Counted from the first letter of the stretch, positions 10,276 through 21,521 are shown. The stretch is DNA of 64,000 nt from Nannochloropsis oceanica (GCA_004519485.1 CP038121.1:372001-436000); one strand, 5' to 3'. Notes: a model not told the origin generated them from the letters alone. Numbers and translations are program-made.

Positions 10276-13200
10276 CTAAGCACACTCCTCTTCACCAGCT
10301 TGCCTTTTCTCGAACCCCTCCTTCGCATCTAGCATCTCCTTCCTCGAAAAGGGAGTCATGCCCTCCGTAACAGCCAGGAGTCCCGCTGTCTTCGGATGGG
10401 CGCTCATATTTGCAGTGATATGCGCTGGTTGACAGATGGCCAGATTCATAGGTTTGCTTTTGTCGTTGACGCCAAAGAAGTTTATGTCAGGAGAGGACGC
10501 GTCTGTTGGAGGGAGGGGAAGAAGAAAGGAGGGAGGGAGGAGGAAAGGTGTATGAACGTTAGGCATAAACATTTCAAACTTCCTCCATTCCTACCTCCTT
10601 CCCTCCCTCCCTCCCTCCCTCCTCCCCTTCCGCTCACACAAGCAGCGTTCCTCCCTATCTTTTGGACGGGCACGTGGGAGAAAACAAAAAGCGCTTTTCT
10701 TTCCTCTCACACGTCCGTCACTCCCTTTCTCCTTACCGTCCAAATCCATGCAGGCCAAGGAAGTGCTCCGGAGCTTCTGGGCAGGGTAATACAGCATGAT
10801 GCCCAAGCACATCTCGTCCGTTATGCCTGGGCCATAAAACGTTTCGGTTCGTTTCTCGCTCGAGTCGTAACGGCAGCGGGTCTGCCAAGGCGTAAGGATA
10901 GGGATCGGAGGGAGGTAGTGATGAAGGTATATGTAAAATAGGAAGGAAAGGGAGGACGAAGAAAGATCGAAAAGGCGCAACCCAAAGAATAGATTTTAAA
11001 AAACTTACCAAAAACGCATCGTCGGACTGCAAGGCGAAGCCCGGTGCCGGAAAAGTCATTCCCTCCTGATTGCGAGCGTCCCACCGCCTTCGATACAGCA
11101 TCTCAAATCGCTCCAACCTACCTCCTTTTCCCCCTCCCTCCTTAGCGGTTGCTGCATCCGCACCCACACCACCAGCAGCAACAGCAGCAGCAGCAGTGAC
11201 AACAGTAACAGACGAAGTATTTCTCAAGAGCTGAATCTCTCCTTGAGTCGCCATTAAATGCATGTGGACATATGCATAGAGAATGTGCGGGGTCATCACC
11301 CCTCCCTCCTTCCTACCCTCCTTCCCTCCTTCGACCTCTTCCGTCTCGGTGATGGCGATATGTTTGGTCGTGCAGGAGGCAGGGCAGTAGTTGAGGTAGT
11401 CGTAGGTTGGTAGGGAGGGAGGGATGATCAGTGAGGAGTTGAGGCGGAGAGCGATGGAGGGAGGGGGAGCACCGAGGACGAGGATGCCCATGTCATGTGT
11501 ACGGAGGGTGGGGGAGTAGAGGATCTAAGGAGGGTAGGGGAGCAAGGTGGAAAAAGGAGAAAGTGAGAGGCATGGAAGGGACACGGTCGGGTTGGAAGGA
11601 AGTGGTGATGGAAGGAGGAGTGGCGTTGAGGATGAGGAAGGGGGCCGCTACCATATCGGCGTAGGGCAAGGGGAAGGGAAGGGGCAGGAGTGAGAGGAAA
11701 AGACAAGGGGAGATGGCGGAAACGTAGAAGAATGAACGCATCAACTTCCAGCGCAGGCATACATGCCTACGTGCCTTCCACCTCAAGCATAAGAGCAAGA
11801 CATTAGGGGCGCAAACTTACCTCTACCCCCGTCGTGTCCTGCACGCCTGTGACCCCCTTCGGGTTATTGTAGTGCACCTGCAACAACCAATATTTATCAT
11901 ACCCTTTACCGAACGGCAACGCGGCGTCCACCTCTTCGTACAGCGCGTCTGGAGGGGTGGACGGACGCCCGGCGTTCTCGGTGTAGAAAGGGAGGCCATG
12001 ACCACCCACTTCACTCGTGCAGTCGAAAGGCACGTTCACGGGCGTTTCCGGCTTGAGTTAGAGGGGGGAATGGATGAGAGGAAGGTTATACATGGACGTT
12101 CGGTTTTCGAGGAGGAGAAGAAAGAAAAAAACTCCTCCCTCCCTCCCTCCCTCCGTACCTCATCATCACCTGCATTAAATACAAACATATGGTGAACAAA
12201 TGAGCGCGACACTTCATCTTTCCCCTTCCTCAGTACGCGATAAATATGGTATTTCTCGTTTCGGGGCGGGGCGACATACATGCACATATACCGCGTTTCC
12301 ACCGACGGAACATCCATTAATGGTAAGGCCACCGTGAAGGATGAAGCAGGAGCAGGCACTGATAGCGCGGCACTCTTTTGAAATTGGGATCTTCGCCATT
12401 CAGATGGAGGCAAACGGAGGGGGAGACTGGAACTGCCTTTATAGGGGCCGTGATATTGAGGTTCTGCTACTGCTGCTCCTGCTTTTGCTTTTGGTGGGAT
12501 GACGGGGCCTTGAGCCCACATAACGTACGTGGGTCCAGCTCGAGGGATGACACATGCTGACAATGGCATGGAGAAGGTGAAGGCCACAATTTCATCCACG
12601 GGACGGGTTTGCACGGAGAGCAACATCTTTCCGAGTGGCGGTTGCGGCTGCTGCTGTGCCCTCTCCAGGAGGTGCCCGAGAGGCAGGGAAGCTCTCAGAG
12701 CCGGGGTCGTATAATCCTCCACATACCGATCTTCCAAAACCCAAGTAGCATGAGCTTTACTACTTGCGGCAGCCTCAGGGACACCGCCTGCCGCTGCTTC
12801 TGCTGCTGCTGCTGATGGTACTCGGGGGGGGACTTGCATAAGCATTGTCACGTCTAGCCCCTTCATCCCCCTTGACTCTGGATTCAAACCCAACGCATAG
12901 TACCACCAGGAGGACGGAGCAACGCCAGCTGCGGCCGCAGCCTTGACGAGTTTGTCCTCCTCATCGTATTGATGGTCTCTAAGAAGCAGACCAAAGGTAA
13001 TATTACCCGTAGCCCCAGTTTTGTTCGTGCTGTCGTCGACAGGTGGCCGCCAGTACAGCGTTGCTTCGCCAGCTTCCAACACGGCACAATTGGGAAAATG
13101 TTCCTCAGTCAAACCTAGCCTTGCATGCCCCAGCGAATGACATCCTTGCTGCAACAGCGGCAGCGGGATTTGTTGCGCGTCCTTGGCAGCATTATTTTGT

Positions 13201-13283
13201 CGTAAGCGCGAAGAAGCCCAAAATAATTGGGGGGCAGCGAGCAAAATCAGAAAGCGAGAGACGACGTTCACACGAGACCACAT
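10276..13283 (-). CDS. Secreted DOMON + copper type II monooxygenase (DBH/PHM/MOXD family)
   Basis: Ascorbate-dependent copper monooxygenase of the dopamine beta-hydroxylase/PHM family; the substrate is unknown. Five exons: 13283-12159, 12051-11821, 11524-11009, 10881-10737, 10502-10276; 747 residues. An N-terminal signal peptide (FLILLAAPQLFWASS) is followed by a DOMON-like region (residues roughly 60-260, with EATLYWRP and WYYALGLNPESRGM), then the N copper domain (MDVPSVETRYMCMYVAPP; CuH motif VHHMFVFNAG; LLQVHYNNP). The C domain follows: ILYSPTLRTHDMGIL, CTTKHIAITE, copper ligands HMHL in YVHMHLMATQGE, and the Met ligand in GITDEMCLGIMLYYP. All the copper-ligand motifs I know for the family are present, so it is likely active. 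Two low-complexity insertions (EGGKEGRKEGG and an Ala/Gly run) sit in the C domain. The product is probably luminal or secreted. Confidence 0.9.
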
Positions 13284-13514
13284 AGGAGGCTTCGCTTGTC
13301 CAACCCTCTTTTGTCAACCACGCGCTCGTCTGTGGGGGAGTTGAGTTGGTTTGTGTATGAAGCGTGGACAAGGAAAAGAAGAAGGAGAATTTGCACGCGT
13401 GGCACTTTCTTTTTTCCATCCGCTTAAACCGGTCCTGTGGCCATAGACAGATGTCAGTTGTTAAGCGACAGCGACGGCAGCGTGACGGCGGAGGGCAACG
13501 GCCCATGGCTACTG

Positions 13515-13823
13515 CTAGGAACACTGTCCTCCCTCCACCCACCACAGTTCATGCGCCGCGCAAAGGATTGTACGTCGAGGAAGAACCACAGGAAGGAGAT
13601 CAGCGCGCGCTGGGTCGTAGCAAAGCAGGTGTGGGAGCTGGTGTCCAGCACATGTGAATTGATGGGATGTCATGGGTGTGGGTCGTGACGAAAAATGATG
13701 CTTGCCCCCCCCACCCCCCAAAAATGTGATGCCCACTGCGACGCCACATACGTCTACTTGCGCCACATATCCCCAGTCTATCATGGTTTGATACGCTACC
13801 TGTTGCGGGCTGGCCTTTGCCAT
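13515..13823 (-). CDS. Possible small spliced gene, function unknown
   Basis: Low-confidence candidate, divergent from the MOCOS-like gene. The ATG at 13823 opens MAKASPQQVAYQTMIDWGY followed by a good donor (GAC|GTATGT near 13758). Downstream, after a possible acceptor near 13635, another frame encodes a hydrophobic stretch (ISFLWFFLDVQSFARRMN), but the phases do not join cleanly by my reading. An uninterrupted 103-codon frame also exists. I recognise no family. Transcript data would be needed to decide between an unspliced frame, a spliced small membrane protein, and no gene. Confidence 0.25.
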   Translation of the reverse strand: MAKASPQQVAYQTMIDWGYVAQVDVCGVAVGITFLGGGGGKHHFSSRPTPMTSHQFTCAGHQLPHLLCYDPARADLLPVVLPRRTILCAAHELWWVEGGQCS

Positions 13824-13939
13824 CGTAAGCTTTCTCTCCTCATTCCCTTCCGAGCAGCTCGTCGTCATCGGTCCGAAGCCATCACATATTCAGCGAACAC
13901 TCCGTCCGCGTATCCCAACCCACCCGCACATACACAGCA

Positions 13940-15757
13940 ATGAAGTCAAGGAGAAGGGATGACGGTGAGCGTCGCCCGCGGGCCACAACCTGTCTCGTTT
14001 CTCTCCCCCTCCTGCTGCTTCTCCTCCACCTACCCGCGCCCACCGCAGCCGTCGACGGTGGTATCTCACCTCCTTTCACAACTCTAGATGCCGCCACGTT
14101 GTGGGATTTATCACAGCTCGATTTTACGGCAGCAAGGCAAGAGTTTCTGGCCCTACAACCGGATCCTGATGTGTATGGGTATGATGGGCTGCTCGACAAG
14201 ATCCGCGATGAAGACACCCCGCATATGAAGAATCAGGTTTATTTGGATTGGACAGGCTCGGCTGTATATCGTGCAAGCATGGTGGATGCCGTGGCCGAAG
14301 ACCTTAAGAAGAATTTGTATGGAAACACACATAGTATCAACCCAAGCTCTATGCTTACTGAGAAGAAGGTCGATGAGGTCCGCGAGCGGATTGTTGATTT
14401 TTTCAATACGACCTTGTCTGAGTATAGTGTAATTTTTACCTCTGGAGCAACGGCAGCGTTACATTTATTGAGCGAGACGTTTCCGTGGTCGAATCGCAGT
14501 CGCTTTACATATCTCGAGCAAAGCCATAACAGTGTGCTGGGTATCCGTGAATTGTGCTTGCACAATGGTGGTGATTTTTGTGCCTTGAGAGAATGGGAAG
14601 TGAATGGGGAACGGCCTGAATCCTCCCAATGCAATTCTTGCGGGCGGACGGAATTGAATGCTCCCAGCTACATAGCGGCGGCTGCCACTGCTGCCGCTGC
14701 CGCTGCCGCTGCCTCTAGCTCGGGCGAGGGAGACAAAGCATCCTACCCCCGGGAGCCGTATCATTTATTTGCGTTCCCTGCACAAGATAACTTTGCTGGC
14801 ATCAAATACAATCTGAGCTGGATCGACTACATCCAGAAAGCTGACAACGTGTGTGGAAAGCGCGGTGATTGGCGTGTGTTACTTGACGCTGCGGCCTTTG
14901 TGCCTTCATCGCGATTGGATTTGGGGAAGTTCAGTCCTGATTTCGTCACCTTGTCGTTTTATAAATTATTTGGAATTCCGACAGGTTTAGGATGCCTGCT
15001 TGTGCACAAGCGCTCGATTGATATTCTGCGGAAGGTGTATTGGGGAGGGGGGTCAGTCGTAGTCGCAATGACTCAGCAACCCATCACTGTCTTCAAGGGC
15101 AACCCTTGCGCCAAGTATGAGGATGGGACGTTGAATTTCTTGTCCATCATAAACTTGAACGCGGGCTTTGACTCCTTTGACGAGCTGGGGATCGACCGTA
15201 TCACGCGCCATGTCTGGGCACTCACACAGTGGACGTACGAGCAACTCATGCTCTTAAAGCACAGCAATGGCCATCCGGTCGTCCGCGTCTACGGAAAGCA
15301 CGGACAGGGTGATTCCAGCGTGCAGGGCGGAGTGATTAGCTTCAATGTGTTGCGGCCCGATGGGAGATATGTCGGCTACCATCAAGTGCAAAAGCTGGCG
15401 GCGAAAAACCGCTTTCATGTCCGCTCCGGCTGTCAATGCAATCCGGGGGCGTGTTTTGACTATCTAGGACTTAGTTACGAACAGGTTAGCACATTTTTCC
15501 TCAATAAGGAGTCGTGCGGTGATGAGAAGGATGTGGTAAATGGAGGGACTTTGCCTCTGGGAGCCATCCGCATCTCTTTTGGTTCGCTGACGACCTTTGA
15601 GGACGTGCAGGCTTGGATTGAATTCTTGAAGACGTTTTACGTTGATTCGGGGGAGATGGCCGCATGGGGGGTGGAGGTGGGAATGCAAGAGAATGGCTTC
15701 AATGGTGGAGGGCATTGGGCGATATTCGGGGACCAGACGGGTGCAAGAGTAGCATAG
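13940..15757 (+). CDS. MOCOS/ABA3-type NifS-like sulfurase domain protein with signal peptide
   Basis: PLP-dependent cysteine desulfurase domain like that of molybdenum cofactor sulfurase, which puts the terminal sulfur on Moco of xanthine dehydrogenase and aldehyde oxidase. Single exon, 605 residues. Matches: VYLDWTGSAVYRASMV and LYGNTHSINPSS near the start, FTSGATAALHLL, FAFPAQDNFAGIKYNL, and SFYKLFGIPTGLGCLLV with the PLP lysine near residue 341. The conserved RSGCQCNPGAC near residue 497 contains the catalytic cysteine. The frame stops soon after the NifS domain, so the C-terminal MOSC domain of classical MOCOS is absent. The N-terminus (LVSLPLLLLLLHLPAPTAA) looks like a signal peptide, unlike cytosolic MOCOS. 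An Ala run interrupts the middle. It could act in the secretory pathway on another substrate; the true substrate is unknown. Confidence 0.88.
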   Translation: MKSRRRDDGERRPRATTCLVSLPLLLLLLHLPAPTAAVDGGISPPFTTLDAATLWDLSQLDFTAARQEFLALQPDPDVYGYDGLLDKIRDEDTPHMKNQVYLDWTGSAVYRASMVDAVAEDLKKNLYGNTHSINPSSMLTEKKVDEVRERIVDFFNTTLSEYSVIFTSGATAALHLLSETFPWSNRSRFTYLEQSHNSVLGIRELCLHNGGDFCALREWEVNGERPESSQCNSCGRTELNAPSYIAAAATAAAAAAAASSSGEGDKASYPREPYHLFAFPAQDNFAGIKYNLSWIDYIQKADNVCGKRGDWRVLLDAAAFVPSSRLDLGKFSPDFVTLSFYKLFGIPTGLGCLLVHKRSIDILRKVYWGGGSVVVAMTQQPITVFKGNPCAKYEDGTLNFLSIINLNAGFDSFDELGIDRITRHVWALTQWTYEQLMLLKHSNGHPVVRVYGKHGQGDSSVQGGVISFNVLRPDGRYVGYHQVQKLAAKNRFHVRSGCQCNPGACFDYLGLSYEQVSTFFLNKESCGDEKDVVNGGTLPLGAIRISFGSLTTFEDVQAWIEFLKTFYVDSGEMAAWGVEVGMQENGFNGGGHWAIFGDQTGARVA

Positions 15758-16034
15758 GAATAAGAAAAGCTCTGCGGCAAAAACCCATCGATGTGCACGC
15801 TGAGTGGTTAATGAATGAGAAGAACAACATGCGCGCTGCGTCGCTTGGGGACATTCCCAAATTAGACGAGAAATAGGCGGAATGACACACACACACATAT
15901 GCACACAGAAAGTAACCAAGTCCCAATCAGCAACGATCCAAACCACGTGTTTCTCCACTCCCGCGCTTCACTCCCCTCTCTCTGCCGTCGTTCCGCACCC
16001 GGTTCTCTTCTTTAAACATCCAACTTCCTCTCCT

Positions 16035-17108
16035 TTACTCCTTCCACCGATTCCCACACATTAAGCACCGTACAAACATGGTCATGGGCTCGTCCGATGA
16101 CCGCGTCTGCTTCGCCTGGTAAGACGTTTTATTACCCTTGCATCGCCCACAAGTGAAGGAACCCCCAACATCCTCGATTCCCAGTTTTGCACGAATCTTG
16201 TCCGCATTCTTATCCTGCCAATCCAACAAATTTGCTTCGTACGCCAATGCCGCAGCAGCTTCGGCAGCTTGTCGATGCTCTTCCGGCTGCATGTCTTCAG
16301 GCTTCATTCCAACCAACGTCAACGGACGCAAATCACCCAACACCACCCTCAAGCGCAAGTGCTCATTAGTGTCCAAATTATACTTCAAAGAGCGCGCTTT
16401 ATCACCGTATTGTTTGCTGGCGTTTCGGTAATCCGCGACATCTTGCATGGCTTGTTCAATGTCCACCGCCACCCGCGCGGCCCGAGACGCGTCTTCTTGT
16501 CCTTCGGGGTACTTGAGGAATAGCGCGAGGAAGAGATTCGCAATCTTGAGACGGGCTGGAGGCAAGTCCAAAGCAGCTGCTTCGGATTGGGCAAGGTAGG
16601 AGATGACTGTGGGAGGGCCGGCAGGAGGTTGTGATGATGCTGGTGGGGCAGCCGCGGAAGAAGAGGATGAGGACACAGCGCTGCCAGATATGGCCTTCCG
16701 TGTGCCACTATCGTTGCTGCTAGTGTCGGCGGCGACGCTGCCTGCGGAACCGGTGGAATGTGACTCGAGGAGACCTCCCCCATTGTTGTTGCTGCTGCTG
16801 CTACTGCTGGCCCCATCCCTTCCCCCTATCCCTGCGGGAGACGCCACCACTTTCTTCCACTTCTTCAGCAGCAACCCCGCCCGTTCATTCACGGCATCGA
16901 AAATCCCCGCCTCCGCCTTGACCGCCTTGCACTTCTTGACGGCAAACCCGGCCTTGCTCAGCTTCAGCAGGTCGACGGTCATATCGATTTCCTCCAGATC
17001 GCCCAGTAAGTCTTGCGCTCGAGCTGCATCCAGGTGCGAAGGGTCGCAGACTTTCTCCAGTTTGACGGCCAGGTCCGTGACCAGGTCAGTCAGCTTGGAA
17101 GATAACAT
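16035..17108 (-). CDS. Transcription elongation factor TFIIS
   Basis: TFIIS (TCEA) rescues arrested RNA polymerase II by stimulating transcript cleavage. Single exon, 357 residues from the ATG at 17108. An N-terminal LW/TFIIS N domain (leucine-rich helices, GFAVKKCKAVK, LLKKWKKVV) is followed by a Ser/Ala/Pro linker. The central domain starts about residue 180 (RLKIANLFLALFLKYPEG, SLKYNLDTNEHLRLRVV, IRAKLGIEDVGGSFTC). The C-terminal zinc ribbon is CGRCKGNKTSYQAKQTRSSD, then EPMTMFVRCLMCGNRWKE. The acidic Asp-Glu pair of the RSxDEPMT loop, which reaches the polymerase active site, is intact. Confidence 0.95.
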   Translation of the reverse strand: MLSSKLTDLVTDLAVKLEKVCDPSHLDAARAQDLLGDLEEIDMTVDLLKLSKAGFAVKKCKAVKAEAGIFDAVNERAGLLLKKWKKVVASPAGIGGRDGASSSSSSNNNGGGLLESHSTGSAGSVAADTSSNDSGTRKAISGSAVSSSSSSAAAPPASSQPPAGPPTVISYLAQSEAAALDLPPARLKIANLFLALFLKYPEGQEDASRAARVAVDIEQAMQDVADYRNASKQYGDKARSLKYNLDTNEHLRLRVVLGDLRPLTLVGMKPEDMQPEEHRQAAEAAAALAYEANLLDWQDKNADKIRAKLGIEDVGGSFTCGRCKGNKTSYQAKQTRSSDEPMTMFVRCLMCGNRWKE

Positions 17109-17917
17109 TGGTGGTTTCGAGATGGTGTGAGCGCTGCCTGTTGAACGTGAAGGGAGGCAGAAGGGAGACGGTGTGGATTAATTTTAACAATCGCACAGCG
17201 GACGAAGCGGCGGCTCGCGTCCATGCAAAGAAAGCCCTTGCTTGTAGTGAGGGGTGAGTGTGGTGTGGTGGGAGAGCGTGTTAATAAAAAAACACCGTCA
17301 AGACACTGATCACCGATGCACGAGGTCTCGTGCGAGACCCAATCAAGCGAGTCTCTCATCGGATGAATAGTTCCTGAGGTCGAAACCCCGCCTCGCTCTT
17401 CACATGACCAACGCACGGCTACCCACATTCGGAGCAAACTTAACCTGACCCATGCAAGGCTTTCATGCGCTCTTCCAACCAGTAAGACAGGAGCAGGGTT
17501 TTCGCATTCTCAGCCTCCTAGCTGGAGCCTGCCTCAAGGCACTGGCGCCGTGCGATAGGCGATCATGACGTCGTAGGCGGGAAAGGACATGGTCCATGTC
17601 GGTGTGCGGACTAGTACAAGAACAACCTACACACACGTTTTACAAACAAGCATCATGCCGATGGCCAGGAAAACCAAAGCCTTGCATGTATTCAGTGCCT
17701 TTGCTTGTATTGCGGCCCGTTTTTGAGTCATACACTCGTCGTACATCTCTGCGCAAGCAACGACAGAATTTAGATTCAGCTCTGATTCTCCACCCTTGCC
17801 ACCACTCACCAACACCTTTAATCCGTCCTACACGCTCACAGAGTACGCTTAAAAAGACACAGGGCAATCCGCAGGAGCCGCAGGAGAGAGAGAGGCGGCA
17901 GGTAGCCCAGCCTTTCT
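17109..17917. other. Divergent intergenic region TFIIS/TLC gene
   Basis: About 800 bases between two divergent starts; presumably both promoters lie here. Near 17310-17400 there is a partly palindromic segment (acgaggtctcgtgcgagacc) but no convincing tRNA. No coding motif seen. Confidence 0.5.
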
Positions 17918-19130
17918 ATGACATCCTTCACCTCGTCCCCCTCCTCCGGTCCATCCTTGCGTGCGCCCCTCCTTCGGTCCATCTTCAGCACCGGTTTCCT
18001 CGGCCTGGCCACCACTAGCATTGTCATGCTCCTTATGCCAACCACAGGAGCTGCTGCTGCCAATTCTGCTATAACCACACCATCAGAAAAGCACTGGCCC
18101 TTCCATCTCTTCCTCGTAGACCTTTTCTTATCCTCCGCCTTTCTGACCGCAGGGTTTTACCACGTCAAGACCGATGAGATGTCCCCCAAGCGCCTAGCCT
18201 GGTTGTTGAGTGCATTCAGTAGCTTCATTACTGCCTCGTTGAGCTTATCGGCGTTGTATCAATTATTTGAGCAGGCATGGGTGATAGAGAATGTGCTGTT
18301 CGCAGACGATCGACTCAGTCGCTTTACAGCCACTTTCTTCATTGCTTTTCTGATGCTTGACTTAGGGTTTGGCATGAGGTATGTACTTAGGAGAGAAGGG
18401 AGGAGGGATTGGATGGATGGAGGGTGATATGGACGATAGCTTGTACAGTGTCAGGTCTCCGTTTCAACTCAACGCCGTGGCCCAGGGCCTCTTATTCCCT
18501 CACCAACCCCACCCCTCCCTCCCCTTTCTCCCCTCCACGTATGAAATCCCTGTGAAATTCATCTCTGAAGTGATAAGGTGCACCATAGACCTCTTGCTTC
18601 ACCCTGGGCCTCGGTCTTTTTTCTCGCCCTTCCCTCTCTCCTGCCCTCCCTCCGATCCACCCTCCCTCCCTTCCTCTCTCCCTCCCTTCCACAGATATTA
18701 CCCTTCTCAAGTCCAGGTTTTGAGTGGTTGGGTGCACCACATATTCTACTTGGGAGTGCTGGCATGGGCACTGATCTCTCACTTCACCCTGGGCTTCTGC
18801 TTGTTTTTGCCCTTGGAAATCCCGACCTTTATTCTCGCGGTGGGAAGTCTGTACCCGCAACGGAGGAGCGACTGGTTGTTTGGATTAACCTTCTTTATCA
18901 CACGGATATGCTACCACTTGTTGTTGTTCTTATTGGTCAGGGAGATTAAGGACCCCCGGTTGCCGTTGTGGGTTGTGGTGGCGGTGACGTTTTGGTTGCA
19001 CATGTACTGGTTTGTGATGTGGGCCAAGGGCTGGGCGAGGAGGAGGAGGAAATCGGGGAAGGCAGCAGCGGTGGGAGGCTCAGAGATGGAATTTGTGAGG
19101 GATGGGAGGGGAGATATTAAATCATCGTAA
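17918..19130 (+). CDS. TLC-domain multi-pass membrane protein
   Basis: Polytopic protein of 298 residues from two exons, 17918-18378 and 18695-19130, joined in phase 2 (AG|A). I count about seven hydrophobic segments, for example FLGLATTSIVMLLMP, LFLVDLFLSSAFLTAGF and FIAFLMLDLGF. Exon 2 begins YYPSQVQVLSGWVHHIFYLG, with the aromatic-His-His arrangement (WxHHxxY) typical of TLC (TRAM/LAG1/CLN8) domains, and contains LFLPLEIPTFILAVGSLYP and FFITRICYHLLLF. These fit the TLCD/TMEM136 branch rather than ceramide synthase, since the Lag1 motif is missing. It may act in membrane lipid composition or sensing; the exact role is unknown. The C-terminus is basic and cytosolic-looking. Confidence 0.75.
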
Positions 19131-20219
19131 GGGAAAAAGGAGCGTGTGGGGGAGGGCGTGTGACTATAGAGAGGAGGAGGCAAGAGAGAGAGGGGAGGGA
19201 GGGAGGGATTCTCTTGAAAGACTTTGATAGAGAAGAGGCGCGAAGGCTCAGAGAGAGGGAGAGAGAAATAAGGGTTCATGTGTTGTGCCACGTGGCGAGA
19301 GACGTTGTGTTGACATGGGGGGGGAAGTACGCGAAAATTTAAAAAAAAAAAAAAAAAAAAGAGAGAGAGAGAGAGATAGAGATGTACACACGCATGATCA
19401 AAGGGGGGAGGAAACAAGGTATACATAAATAAGACGATGGGAAAACAGAGATGAAAGAACTCCTCGTGAGGAGACTACGGGTGTTTTTGTACACACAGGA
19501 ATATGCAAGAGAGAGATAAAGCGCCAAATGACGAAATCGCGCGAAGGAATTAAGTGAGAGAAATTAGGAATGAGTAAAGCAAATGTTTGCCGTGCATAGT
19601 GCAATATGCATTATAATGTTCTCAATTTATGAAGGATCTTTTGTCCTGCGCTTCTTTCCCACCCCCTTCCTGTCCCTTCCCCCTTTCCCTGCTTTCGGAT
19701 CCTAACGAGCGAAAACTTTAACGAGGGATGAAATGAGCAACACAAATGGCGAGTGCGGGAGCATGGAGGGGGAGAGCAAGCGTGTGAGAATTTTGAGAGG
19801 ACGGCCTTTTTGACTTCCTTGTTTACTGAATTTCGCCTCCTGTCTGTGAATGCATGCTACTTCAACGTGTACAGGTGCCTGCGCCCTTTTCCCTTTCTTA
19901 TTCGCAACTCGTTCCATCCTTATTATATACAAATCACTCACCTCTCGTCTCCTTTCCTCCCGCGTTCTCTCCCTTTACTCCTTCCTCCTGTCATTTTCAA
20001 TTTCCTCCTTTCCTCACTCTTTGGTCCTCAAGCAGCCACTCTCCGAGAACGGGCATCATATGCACATTCAGACTGCTCCTCATTCTCCGTCCTTTCCTCC
20101 ACCCTCTCTTCCTCCCTTCTTCTTTTGCTCTCCTTTTCTTTATGCTCTCTCCCCCCCCCCTCCACTCATTCTTCTTCCCCATCTGGTGCTGTCACTACAA
20201 TCACTGCTCATTTGGCTTC
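19131..20219. other. Intergenic DNA with poly(A) and GA microsatellite
   Basis: Contains a run of about 20 A followed by a (GA)n run at 19341-19380, and a pyrimidine-rich 19900-20160. Long pyrimidine-driven open frames here have Leu/Ser/Pro-only composition and are not credible genes. Confidence 0.5.
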
Positions 20220-20313
20220 TTAAAAGCCACTCTTCCCATCATCACCTTCCCCTTCCTGAATCATCACACTTTCGGTAAACTGCCTCTTTCCCTTCGCCAC
20301 CGGGCTTGGCGCC

Positions 20314-20363
<50 letters not shown>

Positions 20364-21521
20364 ACTTTGTTGTCGTTGTTGCCGGACGACAGGGGGGGGT
20401 GAGTGGAGAGGAGCAGGAGGCAAAGTGGTGGCCTTAGGAGCCGAGTTCATGGTGGGGGAGGGAAGGGGAGGGAGGGATGGAGGGGGAGGGGGAGGTGGGG
20501 GAGATTTTCCTTGTTTTTCGACAGCTTTTACGACGGGAGGGGAAGAAGGAGAACTAGAAGCAGGGAGGTTAAAAGGAGGAGAACGGGAATGCAACTGCGG
20601 CGAGGCAGAAGCATGTCCTCTTCGCTGCTGCTGCTGGTGTTGCTGCTGGTGTTGCTGCTGCTGCTGCTGCTGCTGCTGATTCTGCTGCGGTTGCTTGGGC
20701 ATGGATAGCTGCTGCTTAAAGGTGACGGAGGCGTAGTTGAGACCTTCACCAGAGGCACGTAGACCGGTGCTCATGCCATTTATAGGGGAGCCAGCATTAC
20801 TTCCTCCATAGGAGGAGGAAGAATGGACGGAGGAGGAGGAATTGATGGAGTGGGAGCGGGGCAGGGTGGAGGAGCTAGGCGAAAGGGTATAGACGTCCGG
20901 AGATGCCAAATCCTCTATGTTAAATCCATCACGAGTATTGCTAGTGCAATTATAGGAGGAATGAGTGGCAGTAGCGGCAGCGAGAGCAGCGGTTGAAGTA
21001 AAGGGACGACGTAAGGCGCGAACAACAAGGAAAATGCTGACTAACACAACAATCAGCAGTGCAGCACCTACGCCGCCATAAATTAAAGGTTTATTATCCT
21101 TAAGCGAGGGTATTAAGGCCGTAACTGCTCCACCAGAAGCTTCCTTTCCTGACTCGGGAGGAGGCACCCTAGTTGTGGGGGGCGGAGTGGGGACGTAATG
21201 CTGTCCTTCCTCCTCTGCTCCCCCTCCTCCCACAACCACCCCACCAGGACCAAGATCGGGAGGCTGGGGGGTAGGATCATTGAAGGTGGGAGCCTTGGTC
21301 CGGGGTACTCGCGCGACAGTCGGGCGGCGCGTAAAGGGCACACGGGTGGGGCGGGGGGCCTTGTCGGCGAGCTCGCGCATGACCTCGGTCTCCTGTTCTA
21401 CCATCGCTCCACTGCTGCTGCCATTGGCGAATGTGCAGAGCAGAGTGACGAGTAAAACAAAAATCAGACTGCGGAGGGCCATTGCGCGACGAGGGCGGAG
21501 GCGGTGGTTGTAGAATGCCAT
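20220..21521 (-). CDS. Single-pass membrane protein with polyQ/Ser/Pro cytoplasmic tail
   Basis: No family recognised. The ATG at 21521 is preferred because it directly precedes a signal peptide (LIFVLLVTLLCTFANG); an ATG at 21482 is also possible. 433 residues. Order: signal peptide, a Pro/Thr/Arg-rich ectodomain of about 130 residues (RVPFTRRPTVARVPRTK), a transmembrane helix near residue 165 (IYGGVGAALLIVVLVSIFLV), a basic stop-transfer (RALRRPF), then a long Ser/Pro/Gln tail with two CAG-type polyglutamine tracts near 20315-20365 and 20620-20690 and a polyproline block (SPPPPPPPPSLPP). The layout resembles mucin-like or receptor-like surface proteins. It is convergent with the TLC-domain gene. 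Confidence 0.7.

Noticed and set aside
17290-17400. Possible tRNA-like segment (ggtcgaaacccc)
   Set aside because: A B-box-like sequence is present, but I could not find a matching acceptor stem, A box and cloverleaf on either strand.
19753-20402. Pyrimidine-rich plus-strand frames (Leu/Pro/Ser)
   Set aside because: Overlapping frames with the same composition; antisense to the tail of the polyQ membrane protein at the right end; no motif.
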